From: Arenicola marina
Lineage: Eukaryota; Annelida; Polychaeta; Arenicolidae
Reading direction: 5' to 3'
Assembly (NCBI GenBank): GCA_964019135.1
Contig: OZ025253.1
Span: forward strand, 41,404,548 to 41,468,547
Length of the DNA stretch: 64,000 nucleotides
The notes under the pieces are model-generated. The model was not told the DNA's origin and searched no databases. It was given only the letters and a program-made list of their open reading frames with translations. A program made the position numbers and the translations under genes. Position 1 is the stretch's first letter. Each line of letters begins with the position of its first letter. This document shows positions 36,296 to 47,186 of this stretch, piece by piece.

Positions 36296-36790
36296 AACAA
36301 TTCAATCCACTGTATAAAGGCTAGACCAAAATTAAAGTACGACAACGTTCTCTTAACAATTCTATCGTATTAAGGATTTTAAATATATTTTCTCCAATAT
36401 AGCGACCTTTTAAGGAACCGGTTTGGTCCTGATGAATTAGACTAGGCAGTTTTAGTTTTATTCTCTCGGCTACGCACTTAGCAATGAGATCCGTCTTGAG
36501 TAACGATATTGGGAGCCAATGTTTCAAGAGAGTTGTATCTTTTCCCACTTTTGGGGTTAACGTTATTACACTCATTCTATGGGTATTCCACATGAAGCCC
36601 CGACGATAGGCCTCATTAAAGCAGTTTACCAAAAGTACATTTATGTCGTCCCAAAATACCTTATAAAATTCATATGGTAGACCGTCGGTCCCTGGTGATT
36701 TGCCATCTTTTGTATCGTTTTTAGCGCTTCTAAGGTTTCTAAATTCGGCGAGAAGAGGTTTTCATCCTCTTTCTCTAGTTTGCGCGTCCC
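36296..36790 (-). mobile_element. minus-strand LINE, upstream part (L1/Tx1-like)
   Basis: The minus-strand translation runs DGKSPGTDGLPYEFYK then VFWDDINVLL; the frame through GKSPGTDG shifts near 36,710. It continues VITLTPKVGKDTTLLKHWLP, ISLLKTDLIAKCVAERIKLK and HQDQTGSLKGRYIGENIF, the N-terminal half of an L1/Tx1-type reverse transcriptase. A stop follows near 36,330. About 30 residues seem missing before the insertion point, where FIQWIELF can be read across the left flank of the nested element. Confidence 0.8.
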
Positions 36791-37430
36791 GATTTCGGGT
36801 CAGACTTACTGGCGCCGAATGTCACCTTATCTCCCGTCTTTTAGTTCCCCGACGCAAACATCACGTTCGCCCGCCTCCTTTTCCTGTATAAGGGCCTATG
36901 ATATCCGGGCCGCCGTATTCACGAGTACTAGGACACGCGATTGCATCATCGCTCGTGACTGCGTACACTGTTCCTGAACTGACTCATGCGTCGCGAACCT
37001 ACTAAAAACTATGACTAAGCATATGGCTTACGTAACACATTCTGTACAGTGGTACGCCTCGCTGCCTTCTGGGTGAAGCTTAGTCACGACATCAAGTTCA
37101 AGCCAATAGAGGATATGTTCTCAAAAATATATCAGTTGACGTATTTGTTGTCGTAATATTAAAAATAACAATGTGAAAAGCGGACTATAATGATGGTGAA
37201 TGTGTGACAGACGCACATGCATGCCGTAATTTGCACTTTCCTTTACGAACCCCCACACCTCACCCCTCGTGCGCTACCGCCACCCCTACACCAACCCACT
37301 GCGCCCCCTCCCCTCTTCTGTCCTACTTAATAACATCACACGCCACACGTTGAACTTGCATTAAGGAAGTAGGCGACAACAGAGATATAATGGAGCCCTA
37401 GCGGACAGGCGGTTTGAGTGGTAGGCAGGG
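36791..37430. other. unassigned region
   Basis: No gene recognised. A stretch at 37,088-37,150 (CATCAAGTTCAAGCCAATAG through TTGACGTATTTGTTG) resembles 34,285-34,345 in the same orientation, so a short repeat flanks the LINE pair on both sides. Confidence 0.35.
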
Positions 37431-37580
37431 AGTGCTGACCTACATGTTTAGCGGGGTGGAAGGGGCGGTTGGATGCTCGTGCTCTGGGGGCAGGCAACCC
37501 TATACTGAGGCGACTCTTGGTGGGGTCGGACGGTCACGCTGGGTGCGGTTTTGGTGTTACCTGTATCGACGCGTAGGTCA
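37431..37580 (+). repeat. dispersed repeat copy 1 (CTGACCTACATGTT family)
   Basis: Shares with 37,987-38,130 the run CTGACCTACATGTTTAGCGG, GAAGGGGCGGTTGG, TGCTCGTGCTC, TATACTGAGGCGACTC and GCTGGGTGCGGTTTTGGTGT. The two copies lie 556 bp apart in direct orientation. No domain in the shared frame. Confidence 0.7.
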
Positions 37581-37986
37581 CATAGGCGGACGCCTGTTGG
37601 TTGGAGGGGTGGGGGAGGGGGGAGGGGGTGGAGGCATTGCATCTACAAAAAGTCGTTTTGCCCGACTTTTACAGTGTACGCTCAGATCCACAAGGGGGGA
37701 AGGAGGTCTGCATATCCCTTAATCATGTGGGCTGAGGGAATACTTCCTCTGAATCGCGAATCTCCTATAACAATTAGGAGTGGTAATAACGGATCCCCGT
37801 TTTGGAATCTTAAATAACACTCATCAGTACGTTTTGACAGCTTTACGTGGTCCTATCTGAAACCTAGTCACCATATTTCGCGTACCTTCCTTTACAGCCC
37901 CAATAACAGTCGCTGAAACGTAATTAGTTCTCGAAGGGCACAATATCACACCGATGTACAGGCCAACAAGTTATACGGGTATAAGG

Positions 37987-38130
37987 GAGCTGACCTACAT
38001 GTTCAGCGGGGAGGAAGGGGCGGTTGGCTGCTCGTGCTCTCGGGGCCGCACTATACTGAGACGACTCGGTGGCGTCGCCCGGCACGCTGGGTGCGGTTTT
38101 GGTGTCACGTGTATCGCTGTGACACGTTGT
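37987..38130 (+). repeat. dispersed repeat copy 2 (CTGACCTACATGTT family)
   Basis: Second copy of the 37,431-37,580 repeat, slightly shorter, with a deletion in the GGGGCAGGCAACCC part. Confidence 0.7.
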
Positions 38131-38383
38131 ATTGAATGACATTGAAAACGCATAGGTCACATGGGCGGAGCCATGCAGATAGGAGGAGGGGGGGGGGCGC
38201 TTCGGATGCCTCCCCTCCCCCCCTTGTGAAAAAGAATGCCGTTTTTTAATGCCAAATTTAGGCCAGTTGAGGCGCGGACCCCCCCCCCCTGTTGAGAAAG
38301 AACGTTATCTGAGCCTTGCAACCCCCTCCCCCCCGCCCCCCGCCCCTGAGGTGTAGATTTCCCCGCCTTTCAGAATGAATTCG

Positions 38384-38490
38384 GGGTAGAAACACAATGG
38401 GAGGGCGGCCAGTATCAGGAATGGGTGTAGGGGGGGGGGGGAGGGTAGAAGCACAATGGGAAGACGGCCAGTATCAGGGATAGGGGGAGG
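38384..38490. repeat. tandem pair of a 52-55-bp unit
   Basis: GTAGAAACACAATGGGAGGG with CGGCCAGTATCAGGAATGGG and a G tract, then the same again as GTAGAAGCACAATGGGAAGA with CGGCCAGTATCAGGGATAGG. Confidence 0.7.
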
Positions 38491-39062
38491 GGTGAGGGTA
38501 CAGACATACAAGGACGTTTCTTTCTCAACGTATTTTACAGGGTGCCTTGTTCAATAGACTCCGTTGGTCGTTCGTCCATGTTAAAGCGAAACATTATTTC
38601 CCGATATCTCACGTATGTGGGGACCTTGTGTGTGCGCCGGTTCTGATGTGTCCCTCATCGCCGTTTCACTCTCCAGACTCCTGTTAAGTCAGGTGTCAGA
38701 GATTGAGGATTAGGGGTCAATGATTGGGTATGAGGGGTCAGACATTAAATATTGGGGGTCTATGCAGAGGGCATATGGCTTAAGGATAGAGGTTCGCTTT
38801 AGGGTCCCCAGCGTGGCGCCACGTAGCGGGTGGAAGGGCGATGGGGCCCCCACACCCGCATGACTCACGACCACCATTTACTACCATAATTCATTTCGGG
38901 GTTTTAACATGGACGATATGCCATTTTGTGTTGATATTACAGCGCCTTGACGTCGTTCGTTGACGTGTTTTAATATGTTTTACCATGCGTAAATATCCTG
39001 CAGTGTATGCGATCAGACTCCTTGCGTTACAACGCCTTGAATTGCTCGACGTGTTTTACCAG
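38491..39062. other. carrier intron or upstream sequence
   Basis: No exon recognised. It ends in the splice acceptor GTGTTTTACCAG (AG at 39,061-39,062) before the carrier exon. The earlier exons of the carrier are not found in this window. Confidence 0.5.
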
Positions 39063-39381
39063 GTGCAATCGCTGTCGGCTCAGCAGATAGCGGTGGGCTT
39101 CCAGCACCACCACACAGGCATTTTCAGCGCCCTGCGCGCCATCTACCGCCAGCACGGCGTGCGGGGTGTCTTCATCAGGGGCGTCTCCGAGGCCGTCCCC
39201 AGGGTCATGGTCGGCTGGGCCGCCCAGGGCCCGTAAGTTCGAAAAGCGGGGGGCAAATATTTCGCCTCGCTCCATGCTAATGTCCTATTCTAGGGCAAGA
39301 TTTTTTGCCCTAGCGGTTTCGAACTTACGGGCCCAGCTCTCCACCTTCTCCAGCAGCAAACAATACGTGGAGGGGCTGCAG
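39063..39381 (+). CDS. SLC25A34/35: SLC25A34/35-type mitochondrial carrier, internal exon (carries a MITE)
   Basis: The exon codes for the end of the second repeat of a mitochondrial inner-membrane carrier. After acceptor GTGTTTTACCAG the frame reads VQSLSAQQIAVGFQHHHTGI, FSALRAIYRQHGVRGVFIRG and VSEAVPRVMVGWAAQ, then, past a 106-bp insert, LSTFSSSKQYVEGLQ, ending at donor CAG|GTGGGT. I recall human SLC25A35 as having IAVGHQYKHQGMFQAL, GLPRVIVG and QLCTFSSTKD at the matching places, so the assignment is strong, though A34 and A35 cannot be told apart from this part. Without the insert the exon is 210 nt, phase 0 at both ends. Left unspliced, the insert gives a stop three codons in; see the MITE and intron entries. 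The substrate of this subfamily is not known to me. The carrier may be functional only if the insert is handled by splicing. Confidence 0.85.
39228..39333. mobile_element. 106-bp MITE inside the carrier exon
   Basis: Perfect 18-bp inverted ends: GGGCCCGTAAGTTCGAAA (39,227-39,244) and TTTCGAACTTACGGGCCC (39,317-39,334). Taking the element as GGCCCG...CGGGCC, the flanking CAG (39,225-39,227 and 39,334-39,336) is a 3-bp target duplication. Removing the element and one CAG joins GCC GCC CAG to CTC TCC ACC, exactly the expected carrier reading AAQLSTF. An inner hairpin CTAGGGCAA / TTGCCCTAG is present near 39,290-39,313. It is non-autonomous; superfamily not assigned. Confidence 0.85.
39233..39293 (+). 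other. predicted 61-nt intron lying within the MITE
   Basis: The left inverted repeat supplies a full-consensus donor GTAAGT at 39,233. TGCTAAT (39,275-39,281) resembles a branch point, and GTCCTATTCTAG gives an acceptor ending at 39,293. Splicing here leaves 48 nt of the insertion (element plus target copy), that is 16 added codons with no stop (GPARFFALAVSNLRAQ), and restores the carrier frame. The inference rests on motifs and frame only; transcript data are needed. Confidence 0.5.
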
Positions 39382-41830
39382 GTGGGTGGTGTGGGGGTCA
39401 CGTCAGTGGTGTGGGGGGTATGCCCGTGGGTGAGTGGTGTCGGGAAGGTATGAGGGTGGGTAAGGTGTAGGCCTGTGGGTTGGTGATGTAGGGAAGGTCT
39501 TCTGGCGGGTAAGGTGGGGTCAGTGTGTGGGTGCGGTGGAGGATCTAAGGTGGGGGTCAGTGCATGGGTGCTGTGAAGGGTCTAATGTGGGGTCATGTGT
39601 GGGTGCTGTAGAGGGTCTAAGGTGGGGGTCAGTGTGTGGGTGCTGTGGAGGGTCTAATGTGGGGGTCAGTGGGTGGGTGCTGTGGAGGGTCTAAGGTGGG
39701 GGTCAGTGTGTGGGTGCTGTGGAGGGTCTAAGGTGGGGGTCAGTGTGTGGGTGCTGTGGAGGGTCTAAGGTGGGGGTCAGTGTGTGGGTCATGTGGAGGG
39801 TCTAAGGTGGGGGTCAGTGTGTGGGTGCTGTGGAGGGTCTAAGGTGGGAGTCAGTGTATGGGTGCTGTGGAGGGTCTAAGGTGGGGGTCAGTGTGTGGGT
39901 GCTGTGGAGGGTCTAAGGTGGTGTCAGTGTGTGGGTGCTATATAAGGAGTCTAAGGTGGGGGTCAGTGTGTCGGTGTTGTGGAGGGTCTAAGGTGGGGGT
40001 CAGTGTGTGGGTGCTGTGGAGGGTCTAAGGTGGTGTCAGTGTGTGGGTGCTATATAAGGAGTCTAAGGTGGAGGTCAGTGTGTGGGCGATGTGGAAGGTC
40101 TAATGTGGGGGTCAGTGTGTGGGCGATGTGGAGGGTCTAGTGTGTGGGTGCTGTGGAGGGTCTAAGGTGGGGGTCTGGGTGGAGGGTCTAATGTGGGGGT
40201 CAGAGTGTGGGCGATGTGGAGGGTTTAGTGTGTGGGTGTTGTGGAGGGTCTAAGGTGGGAGTCAGTGTGTCGGTGCTGTGGAGGGTCTAAGGTGGGGGTC
40301 AGTGTGTGGGTGCTGTGGAGGGTCTAAGGTGGTGTCAGTGTGTGGGTGCTATATAAGGAGTCTAAGGTGGGGGTCAGTGTGTGGGTGCTGTGGAGGGTCT
40401 AAGGTGGGGGTCAGTGTGTGGGTGCTGTGGAGGGTCTAAGGTGGGGGTCAGTGTTTTGGTGTTGTGGAGGGTCTAAGGTGAGGGTCAGTGTGTCGGTGCT
40501 GTGGAGGGTCTAGGGTGGGGGTTAGTGTGTGAGTGTTGTTGAGTGTTAGGTGGGGGTCAGTGTGTGGGTGCTTTGAAGGGTCTTAGGTGGGGGTCAGTGT
40601 GTGGGTGCTTTGAAGGGTCTAAGATGGAGTTCAGTGTGTGGCTGATGTGGAGGGTCTAAGGTGGGGGTCAGTGTGTTGGTACTGTGGAGGCTCTAAGGTG
40701 GGGGTCAGCGTGTGGGCGATGTGGAGGGTCTAATGTGGGGGTCAATGTGTGGGCGATATGGAGGATCTAATGTGGGGGTCAGCGTGTGGGCGATGTGGAG
40801 GATCTAATGTGGGGGTCAGCGTGTGGGCGATGTGGAGGGTCTAATGTGGGGGTCAGCGTGTGGGCGATGTGGAGGATCTAATGTGGGAGTCAGCGTGTGG
40901 GCGATGTGGAGGGTCTAATGTGGGGGTCAGTGTGTGGGCGATGTGGAGGGTCTAATGTGGGGGTCAGTGTGTGGGCGATGTGGAGGGTCTAGTGTGTGGG
41001 TGCTGTGGAGGGTCTAAGGTGGGGGTCTGGGTGGAGGGTCTAATGTGGGGGTCAGAGTGTGGGCGATGTGGAGGGTTTAGTGTGTGGGTGCTGTGGAGGG
41101 TCTAAGGTGGGGGTCAGTGTGTGGGTGATGTGGAGGGTCTAATGTGGGGGTCAGTATGTGGGTGATGTGGAGGATCTAAGGTGGGGGTCAATGTGTTGGT
41201 GCTGTGGAGGGTCTAAGGTGGGGGTCAGCGTGTGGGTGTTGTGGAGGGTCTAATGTCGGGGTCAGTATGTGGGCGACGTGGAGGATCTAAGGTGGGGGTC
41301 AATGTGTTGGTGCTGTGGAGGGTCTAAGGTGGGGGTCAGCGTGTGGGTGTTGTGGAGGGTCTAATGTCGGGGTCAGTATGTGGGAGATGTGGAGGATCTA
41401 AGGTGGGGGTCAATGTGTTGGTGATGTGGAGGGTCTAAGGTGGGGGTCAGTGTGCTGGTGTTGTGGAGGGTCTAAGGTGGGGGTCAGTGTGCTGGTGTTG
41501 TGGAGGGTCTAAGGTGGGGGTCAGTGTGCTGGTGTTGTGGAGGGTCTAAGGTGGGGGTCAGTGTGCTGGTGTTGTGGAGGGTCTAAGGTGGGGGTCTGGG
41601 TGCTGGTGTTGTGGAGGGTCTAAGGTGGGGGTCAGTGTGCTGGTGCTGTGGAGGGTCTAAGGTGGGGGTCAGTGTGCTGGTGTTGTGGAGGGTCTAAGGT
41701 GGGGGTCAGTATGTGGGTGTTGTGGAGGGTCTAAGGTGGGGGTCAGTGTGCTGGTGTTGTGGAGGGTCTAAGGTGGGGGTCAGTGTGCTGGTGTTGTGGA
41801 GGGTCTAAGGTGGGGGTCTGGGTGGAGGGT
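39382..41830. repeat. 35-bp minisatellite in the carrier intron
   Basis: About 70 units of GTGTGGGTGCTGTGGAGG then GTCTAAGGTGGGGGTCA. It starts at the donor itself (CAG|GTGGGTGGTGTGGGGGTCA). Variants GTGTGGGCGATGTGG and GTGTGCTGGTGTTGTGG cluster in sub-blocks (40,690-40,990 and 41,450-41,800). The plus strand is G-rich. It makes up about a third of the 7.8-kb intron. Confidence 0.9.
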
Positions 41831-41924
41831 CTACAGGCGGGTGATAATGCCCTGGCACCATATATTTCAGAAACAGGTCAATTTGCTGTCTTTTATTTAC
41901 ATTTTACTTAGCATTCTATGCATT

Positions 41925-42035
41925 TATATATATATATAAATACATGTTGGTGGTGGGTATATATATATAATATATCTATATATGCAATTAGCTCATGCAT
42001 ATATGTATGTATATATAAATATGTATGTATGGGTT
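41925..42035. repeat. TA-rich microsatellite
   Basis: Runs of TATATA with ATGTATGTATATAAATATG words inside the carrier intron. Confidence 0.8.
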
Positions 42036-42529
42036 CATAGGGTCTTGGGCTGAATACATGGGGTCTGACAAGGTTTGATCTGACTTCTTTCGCCTATCAG
42101 CCCCAATATGACATGACATGTATGCCGTCAATAATTCAGTTGGTGTTAGGCGTTATTAACCCATGTTCACATGGAACGTGTAATTTTGTAAGCGTAAACT
42201 AGGGCCTCTACATATAATGGACGCTGATGAAGGCCACGCCATGCCGCGCTATTCGAACCGTGACAGGCGCAAATGCACGTAATGCTATGGTCTCTTTAAG
42301 TTTTGTGGGTAGTTCCGACGATATTACTACAAACACATATATAGCGATGAGACGTGGTTTGGTTAAATCTCGCGAGAACGGCGCTTCGGTACTTTGGGTG
42401 CCGGCTAATGGCGTCTGGCCATAAGGGCGATCCTTGTGTGTGTGTGTACCCCAGTCGGCCGAAGGGGTCCTTCCTGAACAATTCTACAGGTTCTGCTTAT
42501 GTTCGACTGGATTCTGACAGCCAAAGGGG

Positions 42530-42775
42530 TGTGCAGGGGGGGGGGGGTACGTGGGGGGAGCGATTGAACCAATCCAGGGATTGGTTCAACTTGGTATGAG
42601 TGTGTGGGGGGAGGGGGCGGAGCGGGGGTAGAGGATCTGGGGATATGAGTGGTGTGGGAAGGGGCGGAGGCTGGGGCGGGGGCGGGGGCGGGGGTGGGGC
42701 TGGGGCGGGGGCGGGGTGGGGGCGGGGGCGGGGGCGGGGCGGAGGCTGGGACGGGGACGGGGTGGGGTCGGATTG
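42530..42775. repeat. G-quadruplex-prone GGGGC(G) tract
   Basis: From 42,656 on, the plus strand is almost a pure series of GGGGCGGGGGCGGGG and GGGGCTGGGG runs, with isolated G runs from 42,533. It lies within the carrier intron. Confidence 0.8.
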
Positions 42776-42779
42776 CGCG

Positions 42780-44397
42780 TCCTCTACAATAGTGGAAGAT
42801 TTGTGCTATTAAACCCGTTACAGCCCTTGTGGAGCTGCGGTCCATAGCAGACACTGACTAGACAGGGTCGCTATTTTCATCCTGTTGGTCTCTAAACTAT
42901 CCTCGTTTAATATGTCTCTCGAAGAAATGTGACAATATCAAGTGGAAGGCTAACTTATAGTCCACCGACTCGCGTTTGTTTGGCGTGAGTAGAACGTGAG
43001 CTACGGGGAGGCAGAGACCAAGCATTCAATGTCGAGCACACATTGACACATGAAAACCAAGTTTAAGTGTTTTCGGGTTTACCATACACATGTGCATACA
43101 AGATGAAGAAAAATCCGAAACGTTCATGTAATGTAATGTATGCTTCTGTTGCTGTAGTTGTTTGGTCTACCAGACATAGACAATGTTTGTTAGAGTAGGA
43201 ATATTAAGAACAAATGATATCTGTGGTCTACTGTGGTAGAAACAAACAGAAACCAACATGTGACCATTGGCCATCGTTGGGGGGGGGCATTGCTATGTCC
43301 TAGGGTATTACCATTAATCTGAAATGTCATTTAGACAAAATGTTAACTAATTCATAACTAACCCCATCGCGGGTTAAAGTTGATTAGAAATTAGAAATTA
43401 GAGCAACCTTGTTTTGGGAAGAAGAACATTGTGTAACTCCCCCCCCCCCCCGTAATGATAATAATAACGGGAGAACCCCCACCGCACCATTGCTGCAAAG
43501 AATTTGCCTACCAAGCCACAATTAGCCTCCACTGCATCTCTCAGAATGATGAATTCAACCACGGGCCGCTGTGCCGTCTCGCCATGTGCTTCCATTGGTG
43601 CGTCATTCCTGCGGATATTTCTTTATTATGCGCTGAATATCGGCAGCACATGACCGCGTGACCTGCATGTTTTACCCATTGCCCTTGGGTCCTATGGTGA
43701 GTGAGGCGGGCGTGAAATCGCATGGCAGCCGTGAATTCAGACCCCGGCATTCACTGCAAGTCTCGTCTGCAAGTGTCGTCTGCTTTGATCGCTCCTCGGC
43801 CAGCGTTGATCGATCGTTTGTCATAGAATACACAATGGAAGTAATAGAAAAGAAATCACTTCTAACAAAAGCTGGCGACGGGATTCCTATTAACAATGTG
43901 TATGTGTGTTTTTCTCTTTGTAACTTGCATAACAAAAAGCAATGTCATTTACAGGGCTAATTAAAAATCTTTCACCCTACCCTCAGTCACCTAGTCTGAT
44001 ATTAGCTCCGCTCCACGCTAGAAATTGGTACGTCATTTAATAATTTGATCGCATAATTCATAGAGGATGTCATTTATATCTTTCATACGTGTATTTTAGG
44101 GATGTTTTTCTCTTGGACGTGCTATAAATTACAGTCAAAATTTGTTGAAATTGTCAAATTCTTAAAAAAAATGTTTTTTTATTATTTATATATATTGTGC
44201 CACCTTCAGATGATTCAACAATAATTAATGCTCCATAACATCGTGAATTCAAACAAAGCATTTAGAAAATGCTTGTGTCGGGTACAAATAACTTCGCTCT
44301 CGGAGAAAGAAATCACGTACAAGTTACATGAAGTCCATGTCTAGGTTAATAAGCTTAACAAGACCGCGAATGTTATATGGAGGAGCGAGTCTCTAAT
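42780..44397. other. carrier intron, unassigned
   Basis: No exon of known function. At 43,834-43,895 a plus-strand frame with a fair start context (ACAATGG) reads MEVIEKKSLLTKAGDGIPIN up to a GTGTATG donor-like site. This could be a first exon of an unidentified gene but is unsupported. Confidence 0.3.
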
Positions 44398-44893
44398 GTC
44401 CTCGGACAAAACGATAATCTTTCTCGAACAACGCAATAACCTTTTTCGGACAACATGATAACTTTTCTCGGACAACGCGATAACCTTTCTGGGCCAACGC
44501 GATGACCTCTCTCGACAACGCGATAATCTTTCTCAGACGACGCAATGACCTTTCTCAGACAACTCGATAACCTTTTAACTCGATAACCTTTCTTGGACAA
44601 CTCGATAACCTTTCTTGGACAACGCAATAATGTTTCTCGAACAAAGCGATATGCTTTCTCGGACAACGTGATAACCTTTCTAGGACAACGTGATGACCTT
44701 TCTAGGACATCGCGATGACCTTTCGCTTACAACTCGATAACCTTTCTCGGACAACGCGATGACTTTTCGCGGACAACTCGATAACCTTTCTCGGACAACG
44801 CGATGACATTTCGCGAACCTTTTTTTTTGGGCCAACGCGATAACATCGCTCAGGTAACGCGATAACCTTGCTCAGGCAACGCGAAACGTTGTT
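44398..44893. repeat. 22-bp minisatellite (carrier intron)
   Basis: About 22 units of CGCGATAACCTTTCTCGGACAA with substitutions at the GC step (CTCGATAACC) and TGACC for TAACC. Confidence 0.85.
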
Positions 44894-46530
44894 TAGAGAG
44901 CCCGCAAGCGAAAAGGTAACTATGGCAAGGCGTACCGAATGCTACCAATTTGCATAGCCCCGAGGGCGTTAGAAGTTTCGTGTCCTACTTCTCGATATGC
45001 ATAGCTTTAGTGACATAAATATGACCATTTCAGCCCCATTCCCAAAGTCATCAGTTTACCCCCCCCCCCCCCCCGCCGGTTCACTCGTCCTATATATAAT
45101 ATTTTTTTTGCCTCTTTGTTATGCGACCTGGAATGCGATTGTTGTTGTGAGATCCGTCGATAAGATTATGACGAATTGAGTGAGAGCTATCTGCGTGTAA
45201 TGACATCAGTCACGAAGGCGTCCTTTTGGTAAGTGGCCCACGCAGGTGCCCCGCATTAAAGAGGCCAAGGAGCCGGCCGACTAGTCGTCACTGCCAGTCA
45301 TGAATCACGTGAGGCCTTCGTCTGGTGCGAAGCTTCTAGACCCTGACGAGGCCTTCTATTCAGTCGGCCACGGTTCAGGGCGCCCCAGACGACGCGGCCC
45401 GTGCGTTGAGGTCCCGCTGTTTACCATTGTACTTTGTTTCCATTGAAATGCCACTCCAAACAACATTCGACACTTCAGACATCTACATATTCTACCGTCT
45501 TGAAACGATCGAATTTTACTGGCAAAGTCTCCTCTATAATATGTTTTACCCTCCTTCACGTGCTGTGCTTTCTTTATGTCAATGACAACGAGAGGAAACG
45601 CTCTTCCCCAAAATGCATACCAGAAGGGTATGAGTGATGCTTAGGCATTAAGGTGCTAGCTTTTCATTTTCACACGTTTTACTCGCTCGACTATTTCTTT
45701 CCTTTGGAGGTAAATCTACATGAGGTTAGATTGGTCATGTTGAACAAACCCAATATTACTCAGTGTCGCAAAAACGCAAGATGTGAATGCCCAGTGTGTA
45801 GATAAATGACGGAGAGTAACTAGTGTCCTTCTCGTAGGGATGTTAGCTTCCTCCGATGTCGCGGTATGCCACACTGTGTTTTAAGTGATAAATGTGGTAA
45901 AAACTGACGGAGAAGATGCATCATATATACTCTCCTCTGCAGGTTTAGTTTTTCGACGAGCGGTATTTATTCGTGTCAACCACCCCCTGTATTCAAAGTA
46001 GTAAACAGCATACACTGCCGCATGGAAGACTTGTACGACTTGTGCACATGCAGCAACCACGACGGTAATTTAAGACAACTTATGCCATAGTACAGTGAGC
46101 GCTCCGCTTATTGGGTCAACAAAATAACAGGTAAATTTTGCACCGGCGGATCTGAGTGTGTCGCTAGGGGTTTTGGCCCCCACTGCTTAGAGCATGCAGG
46201 TGTCCCATGCCACGACCCCCCCTCCCCTCTACTTACTTTTGGAGGATACCACCTCCACGCTCTCACAAGTATTTTGGGAATGTTCACTCTGTCCACAAGG
46301 TTGACGGGAAGCGAACACGTTCGAGATTTTCCTAATTAAGAAAGTGCAAACATTTAATAATTCGACTTCATGTTCGGGTTGTGACCACCAACACAGCGAT
46401 CTATGGATGCTCTTTGTGCGTAACCAATATCGTTACTTTACGATACGTTACGCTACATTATCGATGGTTATTATTATGAACAGCGGCCAAACTCATCAAC
46501 ATAAAGTAATGAAGTTCGGCACGAAAAAAA
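44894..46530. other. carrier intron, unassigned
   Basis: Contains a C tract near 45,061 and otherwise unique sequence. Nothing recognised as exon, RNA gene or repeat. Confidence 0.4.
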
Positions 46531-46532
46531 CA

Positions 46533-46708
46533 TGTTCCTATAATAACCGGTTATACACTCGGTACTAACGCCAGGGGTGTGAAGCTACGATGTTCCTATA
46601 ATAACCGGTTATACTCTCGGTACTAACGCCAGGGGTGTGAAGCTACGATGTTCCTATAATAACCGGTTATACTCTCGGTACTAACGCCAGGGGTGTGAAG
46701 CTACGATG
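46533..46708. repeat. 58-bp tandem triplicate with a 12-bp palindrome
   Basis: Three copies of GTTCCTATAATAACCGGTTA then TACTCTCGGTACTAACGCCA then GGGGTGTGAAGCTACGAT, nearly identical. Each holds the perfect palindrome ATAACCGGTTAT. Confidence 0.9.
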
Positions 46709-47078
46709 AAAAAAGCTCTTTTCCAGTGTAATTTTATTACTTCCATTAAATGAGCCGTCATTTTTATTGATACGGTCCTTTGATCTCCGCCGCCAATGTT
46801 ACGTCACGGTCTCTCAAGATGGCCGCGGGAGTCCTCCTACCGACCAGTCACGTAACCAGGAAGGGCTTCAATTGGTTCCTACACAAGTAAAGGAATCAAT
46901 TCAATCATGCTTACTGACAATACCATCACGGAGACAATTGATCCTGTTAAGGCAACACTTAACGCCTATATTATCGCCCGCTCTTTAGGTCGTACGTGCG
47001 ATTTGACGCTTTGATCTAAATTAATTCCTCCGCCAACAGAAAAAGTTCATTAGCATAAAGCAGTGAGAAATCATATAT

Positions 47079-47116
<38 letters not shown>

Positions 47117-47186
47117 GCACCCGGTCGCACATATACCATATATATATATATATATACATACATATGTCATACCTACGCTATTCCAG
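46709..47186. other. carrier intron 3-prime part with TA microsatellites
   Basis: Two TATATA runs (about 47,072-47,116 and 47,137-47,165) come shortly before the acceptor CGCTATTCCAG ending at 47,186. Confidence 0.6.

Noticed and set aside
42600-42812. Gly-rich plus-strand frame
   Set aside because: Pure consequence of GGGGCG repeats.
43834-43895. Possible first exon MEVIEKKSLLTKAGDGIPIN
   Set aside because: Fair start and donor, but no homology recalled, no following exon, and it lies in the carrier intron.
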